Positions 1-5,854 of a stretch of DNA of 8,043 nt are shown here, piece after piece. Position 1 is the stretch's first letter, and each line of letters opens with the position of its first letter. This DNA is from Alphaproteobacteria bacterium (lineage in GTDB: Bacteria; Pseudomonadota; Alphaproteobacteria; Thalassobaculales; Thalassobaculaceae), in contig JAPKDN010000124.1 of assembly GCA_028822575.1 (NCBI GenBank), forward strand, positions 1 through 8,043, written 5' to 3'. A program made the translations under genes and the position numbers. The notes under the pieces were generated by a model. The model was not told where the DNA came from. It saw only the letters and a list, made by a program, of their open reading frames with translations, and made no database searches.

Positions 1-2
1 TG

Positions 3-125
3 GACGAATCCCGGATAGAACGGCTGCCAGCAATCGCCGAGCTCACAGACAATATGGCCCATTTAATCCGCAGACTTGGGGCCCTCCGCATACCGAAATT
101 GAAATTCAAAGAGGCTGCCGAGTAA
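3..125 (+). CDS. C-terminal end of an unidentified protein (5' end outside window)
   Basis: An open frame runs in from the left edge to a TAA at 123-125 and encodes 40 residues starting DESRIERLPAIAELTDNMA. The composition is that of a normal protein end: an amphipathic helix rich in Leu, Ile, Glu and Arg, followed by a short basic Pro/Lys stretch ending KEAAE. I do not recognise the family. It has no membrane segment or cysteine. The next gene is on the same strand but has its own promoter 109 bases downstream, so the two need not form an operon. That neighbour is probably flagellar, which makes a flagellar or cell-envelope role possible, but this is guilt by association only. A chance open frame of this length is the main alternative. 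Confidence 0.5.
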   Translation, partial: DESRIERLPAIAELTDNMAHLIRRLGALRIPKLKFKEAAE

Positions 126-164
126 TATGCTCGATATTACCGTGCTTATGCTTGGTCGGGACAT

Positions 165-191
165 GGGGCCGTTAGCCTGGGCGGGGGCCCC
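165..191 (+). terminator. possible weak stem-loop after the upstream gene
   Basis: GGGGCC at 165-170 can pair with GGCCCC at 186-191 across a 15-base loop, and only TT follows. It lies 40 bases after the stop of the upstream frame, where a terminator would be expected. There is no real T-run, and alternative pairings exist in this G/C-rich stretch, so it is only a candidate. Confidence 0.2.
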
Positions 192-233
192 TTCCCAGCA
201 CGCCAGAACAAATTTTATAGCTGCCAATGATTT

Positions 234-249
234 TGGCACATGGTTTGCT
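234..249 (+). promoter_or_regulatory. sigma-54 (RpoN) -24/-12 promoter element
   Basis: TGGCAC at 234-239, five bases, then TTGCT at 245-249 match the sigma-54 consensus TGGCAC-N5-TTGCW at every conserved position, with the GG and GC dinucleotides correctly spaced. If C248 is -12, transcription starts near 260, just upstream of the AAGGAGG at 262-268, giving a leader of about 15 bases. Sigma-54 promoters need an enhancer-bound activator. In several alphaproteobacteria late flagellar genes use this system with the activator FlbD. I could not identify an enhancer site in the 110 bases upstream. Confidence 0.72.
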
Positions 250-261
250 TTGGCTAAGCGC

Positions 262-268
262 AAGGAGG
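262..268 (+). promoter_or_regulatory. ribosome binding site that fixes the transglycosylase start
   Basis: AAGGAGG ends six bases before the ATG at 275. The frame is also open from an ATG at 227, but that codon lies upstream of the promoter's predicted start point and has no such site. The 275 start also places a clean signal peptide at the N-terminus. Confidence 0.85.
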
Positions 269-274
269 ATACCC

Positions 275-1072
275 ATGCGCTGGACAAAAACATTCGTCGC
301 GGTGATCGCGTTTTTCTCGGTCACGACCGAAGCAATCGCACTATCAGATCCGGAACGACGCGACGCCGCGCTTTGCGAGGCCGGAACGCGGAACGCAGAA
401 CGCGCAGAACTGCTACCCCAGGGCTTGCTCGCCGCAATCTCGCTGAAGGAGTCTGGTCGCTGGGACGGCGGTGCTAAGCGCAGTGTTCCATGGCCTTGGA
501 CCGTTACGTCCGGCGGCCCCGGCGAACATCTGACGAGCAGGGAGGAGGCCCTGACGAAGGTCCGGGATCTCCAAGCACAGGGCGTGACGAATATTGACGT
601 CGGCTGTTTACAGATAAACCTGCGTTACCATCCACACGCGTTCGAGGACCTGGAAGCGGCCTTCGATCCAGCCAAGAACGCCGCCTATGCGGGCGCACAT
701 CTGCGGCAGCTTCGTGAGGACCATAAATCCTGGAATAAGGCGGTCGAGCGCTATCATTCCAGCAACCCAAAACGCGGTAAGGCCTATCGCAAAGCCGTCT
801 ATCAGCTCAAATATGCCGTCACCAAGGCGCGTATGATCACGGTGCGAGAGACCGCGACCCTAACTTGGAAAGAACGCCAGCAAGCGCAACGCAAGGCACA
901 TGTCGTCGCCAAAAAAACTCGATTGAAGATCGCCACGAACCTTCAAGAATCAAAACAGGTGCAGAAAAAACGGCTTCGGGCAGCATTCGAGAAACGCAGG
1001 GCCAAGGTTTTCAAACGTTGGGAAGAAATGATGAAGAAACGGCGCGAAGCGGCCAACGGCAAGCGCTCCTGA
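275..1072 (+). CDS. secreted SLT-domain lytic transglycosylase, probably flagellum-associated
   Basis: The protein has 265 residues and is predicted to cleave peptidoglycan glycan strands in the periplasm by the non-hydrolytic 1,6-anhydro reaction. Residues 1-22 form a signal peptide: basic MRWTK, a hydrophobic core, then an AIA cleavage site. The SLT fold spans roughly 45-180. It contains a catalytic Glu59 in ISLKES, a core motif DVGCLQINLRYH (109-120), a helix AYAGAHLRQL (137-146) and ERYHSS (158-163). Cys34 and Cys111 could form a disulfide. Residues 185-265 are a Lys/Arg-rich, probably helical tail that is not part of the SLT domain and may bind wall or membrane, or act as a coiled coil. 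A sigma-54 promoter directly upstream and the SLT subtype suggest local wall opening for flagellar rod assembly, but this is inference. The sequence appears intact. A general housekeeping or secretion-system transglycosylase is the alternative. Confidence 0.92.
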   Translation: MRWTKTFVAVIAFFSVTTEAIALSDPERRDAALCEAGTRNAERAELLPQGLLAAISLKESGRWDGGAKRSVPWPWTVTSGGPGEHLTSREEALTKVRDLQAQGVTNIDVGCLQINLRYHPHAFEDLEAAFDPAKNAAYAGAHLRQLREDHKSWNKAVERYHSSNPKRGKAYRKAVYQLKYAVTKARMITVRETATLTWKERQQAQRKAHVVAKKTRLKIATNLQESKQVQKKRLRAAFEKRRAKVFKRWEEMMKKRREAANGKRS

Positions 1073-1092
1073 AAACTGGGTCGGTGCACTGT

Positions 1093-1795
1093 CTATCGCT
1101 GCTTGGTTTCCAATTCCGGATGTATCCACATAGGAACTTCTAAGCGCGACAATGCCTCCCGGCCTCGAACCACATCGGTGAGCTTCTCGGCCATCATGAT
1201 GGTTAGCGCGTTAAGATTACCACTAACGATCAATGGCATGATCGCGTCATCGATCACCGGAAGTTCTTCGACCCCATTGACACGGCCACCCGTCGTCCTC
1301 GACTGCTATTGAATCCTAGCCCACGCGGCATGTGCAAGATGGTTGATAAGCGCTTTCACCGCGGCCTCGAACGAAAGCGTTGACCTCATCGCTGGAACGG
1401 ACTTGCGCCCCAGGGGTGAGTTCATCTCCACGAAGCTTGTCAAAAGCCAATTGTTCACTGATTTTCCGCCTGAGACCTGCCGCTGCTCGCATTTTCGCGC
1501 GATCGCACTTCGTCATCATATAGTTGAACAGAACTTCCGGCACTTGCCATAAATTGGCCGATTTGAGCCTGAAATGGTCGAGGCTGATGGTACATTGGAG
1601 CAACATGGGTCTGAAATCAACGGATGTCACGCGGTTGGATCGCGTCATAATTCATCGCGATGGCTAAAAAATGGTTCTGCAAATCAGGATGCTCGAAACC
1701 CGTGCATGATTGGATGAAGCCTCCAGCCTCGAGGTGACTGTTCATCGCATAGCCGGCTGATTATTGGATGCATAAAACGTTTGCCAATCTGCATC
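1093..1795 (-). pseudogene. betA: decayed C-terminal part of a BetA-type choline dehydrogenase (GMC oxidoreductase)
   Basis: Intact BetA is an FAD flavoprotein of about 550 residues that oxidises choline towards glycine betaine. Here only about the last 235 residues survive, spread over three frames. Piece 1 (about 1760-1593) reads EAGGFIQS, HPDLQNHFLAIAMNYDA, a TGA at 1617-1619, then FQTHVAPM. After a frameshift near 1585-1595, piece 2 (to 1316) reads SLDHFRLKSAN, LFNYM, AFDKLRGDELTPGAQV and ESAYQPSCTCRVG, then a TAG at 1316-1318. Past it the alignment continues DSIAVEDDG, and a one-base shift at 1288-1291 leads to piece 3. Piece 3 has [33 protein letters not shown] and a family-typical end PELETKQR before TAG at 1093-1095. 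The order and spacing match BetA, including the FNYM, HPSxTC-like and SGNLNA segments. The N-terminal FAD-binding half is absent. The right limit is uncertain, since homology fades beyond about 1760. Confidence 0.85.
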
Positions 1796-1802
1796 CGGCC
1801 AC

Positions 1803-2174
1803 ACCACTAAGGCCCTGCTCAGTGGTTTTATTGAGAGTAAGTAACTACTCAAGCTCGCCACAAACGACGCCGAGAGGCCGGCGCAAATGACATTGGAGAA
1901 GCTAGCGATCAACGATCTGTTTGCTCAAGTGTTTGGTTATGAAAGCAGCCGCGGCGCAAAGCCAGGGTCAGGGACGATCCTGGAATTTTGTTGGGTAGCG
2001 GGTTTGCCTACCAAAGAAAACTTAATGGTGGGCAACACCCTAGCCGGACGGGGCGCCGGTTACCGGCTGGTTGTGGCGGTCCTAACAGGCGCTTCCCAGG
2101 AGAGTCTAATGGCTCCGCTCACCAATATAGCCTTGCCGAGTATAGCTGAACTGCCAAAACTACTAGTTTGTTAG
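1803..2174 (+). pseudogene. decayed C-terminal half of a HAD-superfamily phosphatase (phosphoglycolate phosphatase-like)
   Basis: The frame reads ALLSGFIESK, a TAA at 1842-1844, then LLKLATNDAERPAQMTLEKL, LFAQVFGYES, AKPGSGTILEFC, ENLMVGNTLA, GYRLVVAVLTGAS and LPSIAELPKLL before TAG at 2172-2174. These match, in order, the TNDAE segment (motif II region), the GY(D/E)S and KP (motif III lysine) segments, the VGD motif IV and the LTGAS/LPSIAxLPxLL tail of phosphoglycolate-phosphatase-like HAD proteins. GD is changed to GN, and about four residues after TLA are missing, which removes the second acidic residue of motif IV. The N-terminal DxD nucleophile motif and the cap are gone. A 95-residue frame can be started at the ATG at 1887, but homology continues upstream of it through the stop, so this is a remnant rather than a small gene. 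Confidence 0.8.
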
Positions 2175-2201
2175 GTCGCTCCAACGCTTGGTCTTGTCTA
2201 T

Positions 2202-2573
2202 TTACTCGCCAGCCTTTGGGCCGTCCTTGAGCTCGATCAGATCACCGTCCGTGTCAACTCGGCCCAACTCGGTTCGATAAGGCGATAGGCCATGTGGATT
2301 GTTTCTGATCTCATCAACATGGCCGTGGTCCCAAGGTCGGTAAACGTTAAAAATGATGCGTTCCCGGACCCACTGCTCATTCACCGCCTGGGATCGGAAA
2401 ACCATGAAATGGACCGCGAACACCAGAGACCAGACGACCATCACCCAAAACGTTGACCAACCGTCGAGGAAGAAAAAATCCACCACCAACATACCCCCCA
2501 ACCCCACAAGGAAACCCATCTGGTGCAGCCGATAGGTCGTCAAAAGAGTTTTGTTGATGCCATCAAGAGTCAT
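2202..2573 (-). CDS. small 2-TM membrane protein, TRAP-linked, unknown function
   Basis: The protein has 123 residues and starts at an ATG 19 bases after the stop of the preceding gene, so the two are almost certainly co-transcribed as the last genes of the transporter locus. Two membrane segments lie at about 17-37 (MGFLVGLGGMLVVDFFFL) and 41-59 (TFWVMVVWSLVFAVHFMVF). A soluble tail follows with RERIIFNVYRPWD, a His/Asn/Pro-rich centre and an acidic end. The two close helices, the Trp-rich second helix and the His55 near its end recall the small '2TM domain' family, but I cannot confirm this. I do not recognise a named function. Possible roles are assembly or regulation of the permease. No clear terminator follows; only a short CCAA/TTGG hairpin is seen downstream. 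Confidence 0.85.
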   Translation of the reverse strand: MTLDGINKTLLTTYRLHQMGFLVGLGGMLVVDFFFLDGWSTFWVMVVWSLVFAVHFMVFRSQAVNEQWVRERIIFNVYRPWDHGHVDEIRNNPHGLSPYRTELGRVDTDGDLIELKDGPKAGE

Positions 2574-2592
2574 GGGGCGATCCCAGTTTCAC

Positions 2593-3072
2593 TCAGAAGA
2601 GGCGGCGGCGCGTTTTGTTCGCCGGCGCTCTACGCGGGAGCATGTTATAAACGCGGCAGATCATGATCACCCGCCACATATAGTACAGCAGCGCTAAATC
2701 AATGGCGACCAACACCACCTGATCTATCAAGACCATTTTCTTGGGGAAGCCCAAAAACAGCAGGGCTAGGATGACGACGACCGGCACGCTGGCGGTATAG
2801 ATCGCGGCGTAGAAATTCTTCACCGTGCCTACCAGAACCGCAGCCGAAACGATGGTGAAACAATAGATCGCCGCAGCCTGCGAGACGCCGTATGGCGCTT
2901 GTCCAGTAATAGAAGTAAACGTCGCAATCCCAAACAGAATCGCTAACATGATCGCGAAGAAGAATAGCTCGCTATCGGCCTGACTGCGGCTAAGATTCGC
3001 TACCTTGATGAAATACGGGGTGGTTTCATCATCCCAAACATAGCGCTTTAGAAAGTTCTGTAGTTTGAACAT
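2593..3072 (-). CDS. 4-TM membrane protein, TRAP-linked, unknown function
   Basis: The protein has 159 residues and starts at an ATG with GGGAG about nine bases upstream. After a charged, probably cytoplasmic N-terminus (MFKLQNFLKRYVWDDETTPY) come four hydrophobic segments at about 36-55, 66-86, 93-110 and 113-138, then a strongly basic end (PRRAPANKTRRRLF) that would be held on the cytoplasmic side by the positive-inside rule. This is not a DctQ: it lacks the E-x-x-W and N-x-x-VRVD segments and is shorter. No cofactor or catalytic motif is seen. It lies 122 bases after dctQ with a hairpin between them, and 19 bases before the 2-TM gene. Its position suggests an accessory subunit or chaperone of this transporter, but the function is unknown. 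Confidence 0.87.
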   Translation of the reverse strand: MFKLQNFLKRYVWDDETTPYFIKVANLSRSQADSELFFFAIMLAILFGIATFTSITGQAPYGVSQAAAIYCFTIVSAAVLVGTVKNFYAAIYTASVPVVVILALLFLGFPKKMVLIDQVVLVAIDLALLYYMWRVIMICRVYNMLPRRAPANKTRRRLF

Positions 3073-3112
3073 GCGCGCCCACTCCCAGTGCTTCGGCGGT
3101 CTTGAAACAATC

Positions 3113-3143
3113 GGGGCGTTCGACGAAATCCATCGAACGCCCC
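3113..3143 (-). other. perfect 11-bp intercistronic stem-loop after dctQ
   Basis: GGGGCGTTCGA (3113-3123) pairs exactly with TCGAACGCCCC (3133-3143) around a nine-base loop. On the transcribed - strand it begins about 50 bases after the dctQ stop and ends about 40 bases before the next start. Only ATTGTTTC follows, so it is a poor terminator. An mRNA-stabilising hairpin or a partial attenuator that lowers expression of the two small genes is more likely. Confidence 0.6.
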
Positions 3144-3194
3144 CATTTGCCTTACGCGTCGAAAGGCCGTCGAAGCCCTTCGCCTATCATCGGT

Positions 3195-3995
3195 TTACCT
3201 GATCGCGCCGGACTCAGCGTTGCCGCCGCCATCACGGACAATTTTCTGCGTCTGGTGCATCAGATCGTCTTCGACCGACAGGGACATATCAACAGCCATG
3301 CGGTCCTTACCTTCGAAGGAATCGCCATCGCTTTCCGGCCATTCTATGGTCATCAGCGCGTACCGCATATCCGAAGGCGCCGTTAGGCAAAGGAAGGATT
3401 GCAGCCAAATCGAGAGCCCGGCGATCATCGCGACCAACAAGCCACACGTCAGGATCGTCTTGATAATCCAGCGATGCGGTAAGCCAACCTGAGAGGCCGA
3501 TATCTCACTGATTGCCCATGAGTCATAGGCAAACTCCGAAGCAAAATACATTACGACGAACGTATAAGGGATCATGAAGAACGTAGCGCCCAAAAGCTCC
3601 AACCATGCCTTGCGACGAAAGGCCAGATGCTCGCGGACGACATCGACACGGACCTGGGTGTTCCAAACACAGCCAAAGCCCAACACTAGAGCGAACAGAG
3701 CGGTGTGAAGATGCCACTCGGTTTCCTGAAGCAAGGTCGACTCGAACAACTGGCCCAGACCGATATTCTCGGCGGCATACTTCAGATCGATCTGAATACT
3801 GCCGGTCTTTCGCAGGCAAACGTCATAGACGGTAACCAGGATCATCGGCACGAAGAGCAATGATGCCCACCTGCCGACAAAATCTACGAAAGCCTTAATT
3901 TTGATATTAAAAGCGACCAGCGCCTCGGCGACACCTCGGCCGATTAGACGACCACCAGGTATATCACCGCTTTTAATGGTTTCCTCGGAAGCCAT
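3195..3995 (-). CDS. dctQ: TRAP transporter small permease subunit DctQ
   Basis: DctQ is the small membrane subunit that associates with DctM to form the TRAP permease in the inner membrane. The protein has 266 residues, long for this family because of extensions at both ends. Four membrane helices are visible at about 41-60, 96-112, 132-155 and 178-204. The family signature is present: QETEWHLHTALFAL (90-103) followed by NTQVRVDVVREHLAFR (112-127). Residues 205-266 form a soluble, acidic tail (PESDGDSFEGKD, VEDD) not found in short DctQ proteins. The gene starts 15 bases after the stop of the second dctM, so the two are translationally close. I chose ATG 3995 over the in-frame TTG at 4001 because GAAGGGAA lies at 4003-4010, giving seven-base spacing to the ATG. 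It appears intact. Confidence 0.95.
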   Translation of the reverse strand: MASEETIKSGDIPGGRLIGRGVAEALVAFNIKIKAFVDFVGRWASLLFVPMILVTVYDVCLRKTGSIQIDLKYAAENIGLGQLFESTLLQETEWHLHTALFALVLGFGCVWNTQVRVDVVREHLAFRRKAWLELLGATFFMIPYTFVVMYFASEFAYDSWAISEISASQVGLPHRWIIKTILTCGLLVAMIAGLSIWLQSFLCLTAPSDMRYALMTIEWPESDGDSFEGKDRMAVDMSLSVEDDLMHQTQKIVRDGGGNAESGAIR

Positions 3996-4002
3996 GTTCA
4001 AT

Positions 4003-4010
4003 TTCCCTTC
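4003..4010 (-). promoter_or_regulatory. dctQ ribosome binding site in the dctM-dctQ junction
   Basis: GAAGGGAA on the - strand sits between the dctM stop (4011-4013) and the dctQ ATG (3993-3995). Its spacing suits the ATG and rules against the TTG codon two codons upstream, which would touch the site. Confidence 0.7.
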
Positions 4011-5540
4011 TTAACCGTGCACGTAGTGCATCAAGGACAGCGCGACGTTGGGGAACGCCAGCACGGTGACAACACCAAGTGCCTGTAGGATCACGAAGGG
4101 GATGATCCCCTTATAGATCGACTGTATCTTGATTTCCTTTGGCGCAATTCCCTTCATATAGAAAAGCGCGAACCCAAAAGGTGGCGTTAAAAATGACGTC
4201 TGCAAGTTCACCGCCAACAGGATGATAAACCAAAACTTGATGTCCTCCTGAGCGATGTGAGCGCCAAAATCCAAGCCCGCGACGAGAGGCGTGAAGACTG
4301 GCAACACAATCAACGTGATCTCAAGCCAATCCAGGAAGAACCCAAGGAAGAACACGATTCCCATGATCAGGATCAACATGCCCCATGGGCCCAGGCCGGC
4401 CTTCTCGACAATCAAATGCTCGACCACATCATCACCACCCAGCGAGCGGTAGACGTAGGCGAAGCAGGTCGCGCTGATCACGATAAAGAAGATCATCGAA
4501 ACCGTCTTAGCGGAGGTATGACAGACATTAACCAGCACCCCCTTACCAAGGCGCCCGTTCACGATCGCCAGCAATGTCGCGCCAAACGCGCCAACCGCGC
4601 CAGCCTCCGATGGAGTCGCCCAACCCAACAGGATCGAACCCTTGATCAACGAGATCAGGAATACTGGTGGCAGGAAGCTACGGGCTATCAAAGGGCCCAT
4701 CTCGTTCCGTGGCACGTTCAGCAAATGCGGTGGTAGTGGCGGCGCCAACGACGGTTTTACCGCCGAGATCGTCGCCACAAAGATCAGGTAGAAGGCCGCC
4801 AAGGTAAGCCCCGGGACGACCGCCGCCATGAACACGTTACCGACCGAAATGGCCATCAAATCGGCCATGATGATCAGCATGATGCTGGGCGGGATGAGGA
4901 TACCCAAGGTGCCAGAGGCAGCGATCACGCCACAAGACAGCGCGTGGCTGTACCCCTGACGCATCATGGTCGGCAGAGCCAAGGCTGTCATCATAGTAAC
5001 CGAGGCGCCGATAATACCTGTCATCGCTGCCAGGATCGTTCCCATGACGGTAACGGCCAGGGCCAGTGAACCCGGCACTCGCTTCAACAAGACCTGCACA
5101 CAGTAAAGCAGGTCATTGGCGATGCCGCTGCGTTCCATCATCACACCCATGAACACAAACGCCGGCACCGCAACGAGAACAAGGTTCTCCGCAGCCTGAC
5201 CCCAGATCCGCGGGATGAAGTTGAAAAACTCAATCAGCGAAAAGCTGTCAAGGAAGAACCCAAGAACACCAAACAGCATGGCCAGGCCGCCGAGGATGAA
5301 CGCCACCGGGTAGCCCGTGAACAAGAGCAACGCCAAGGTGATGAACATGACCATCGAAATGTATTCCTGGCTCACATACTGCAGCGCCTCCGCACGACCA
5401 ATTTTTTCCTCGACCATCAAGGCCCCTGAGAGGCTATAGGCAGCAAAGCTCGCCAAAACGACGACTAACGCCAACAGCCCAAACATCAGTATGGCGACTT
5501 TGGCCTCGCCTGAGCGTCCATCTACGCTTGAATCATCCAT
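4011..5540 (-). CDS. dctM: TRAP transporter large permease subunit DctM, copy 2
   Basis: The protein has 509 residues and is the ion-coupled translocation subunit of a TRAP transporter, with well over ten membrane helices. Core family motifs are intact: GIIGASVT (175-182), GTLGILIPPSI (210-220), ATPSEAGAVGAFGA (308-321) and LQTSFLTPPFGFALFYMKG (446-464). The last of these is typical of the mannitol/chloroaromatic-type DctM group. Residues 1-60 are an extension relative to short DctM proteins of about 430 residues, with an extra helix at about 14-39 and a short charged loop before the canonical first helix. The ATG at 5540 has GAGGGA six bases upstream. The gene is followed at 15 bases by dctQ and preceded by a 314-base spacer and a paralogue, to which it is about 87% identical from residue 59 on. 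With dctQ adjacent, this copy is the more likely obligate permease. Confidence 0.97.
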   Translation of the reverse strand: MDDSSVDGRSGEAKVAILMFGLLALVVVLASFAAYSLSGALMVEEKIGRAEALQYVSQEYISMVMFITLALLLFTGYPVAFILGGLAMLFGVLGFFLDSFSLIEFFNFIPRIWGQAAENLVLVAVPAFVFMGVMMERSGIANDLLYCVQVLLKRVPGSLALAVTVMGTILAAMTGIIGASVTMMTALALPTMMRQGYSHALSCGVIAASGTLGILIPPSIMLIIMADLMAISVGNVFMAAVVPGLTLAAFYLIFVATISAVKPSLAPPLPPHLLNVPRNEMGPLIARSFLPPVFLISLIKGSILLGWATPSEAGAVGAFGATLLAIVNGRLGKGVLVNVCHTSAKTVSMIFFIVISATCFAYVYRSLGGDDVVEHLIVEKAGLGPWGMLILIMGIVFFLGFFLDWLEITLIVLPVFTPLVAGLDFGAHIAQEDIKFWFIILLAVNLQTSFLTPPFGFALFYMKGIAPKEIKIQSIYKGIIPFVILQALGVVTVLAFPNVALSLMHYVHG

Positions 5541-5854
5541 TTAACGTCCCTCGTCCCCAAGCCCACGTCATAAAGTTTGAAACCAACCCCTTGCCCTCAG
5601 GCTTGGCTGGCCTCATCTCATGATCTCGTTGGGTCACGTCTAAGTGCCCCTGTTCGCGCGGCCCCCTGGCAATCAATGCCACCCCAGCCTTAGCGCGCCG
5701 TAAACTACGCGACTATCCCGCATGATACAATCCCGTCATCCGTGGAGCCTATTCCTGTTTGTTCCAGTGTGCGCCCACAAACTATGGTTCATGGAAGTCA
5801 CGGCCGATCGATCAGACACGCGATCGTGACCATTCTTGCGCCGCCCGCAGAAGT
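5541..5854. other. 314-base spacer between the two dctM genes
   Basis: I see no convincing gene on either strand; all open frames are about 30 codons or shorter and resemble nothing I know. No remnant of a DctQ was found, although one might have been expected between two DctM genes. On the - strand, TCACGATCG near the start can partly pair with CGATCGGCCGTGA (5799-5829), an imperfect hairpin without a T-run. No strong sigma-70 or sigma-54 promoter is visible. The spacer may hold a promoter or processing site for the second dctM and dctQ. Confidence 0.5.

Noticed and set aside
1316..1648. A complete small protein of 110 residues on the - strand
   Set aside because: BetA homology continues on both sides in other frames, so this is just the longest unbroken piece of a pseudogene.
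1803..1832. Rho-independent terminator: ACCACT/AGTGGT stem followed by TTTATT
   Set aside because: The stem is only six pairs with a 12-base loop, it has no functional gene to terminate, and the sequence is explained as HAD pseudogene coding remains.
1887..2174. A complete novel small protein of 95 residues
   Set aside because: HAD homology extends upstream of the ATG through a stop codon, and the motifs are damaged, so a pseudogene fits better.
4257..4736. 159-codon open frame on the + strand opposite dctM copy 2
   Set aside because: It is antisense to a well-supported membrane protein gene, and its product is an abnormal His/Gln/Arg/Asp-rich mix. It is a shadow of the dctM codon pattern.
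5660..5735. Sigma-70 promoter on the - strand in the dctM-dctM spacer (TTGTAT, 17 bases, TAGTTT)
   Set aside because: Each hexamer matches the consensus at only three of six positions, no better than chance in a spacer of this size.
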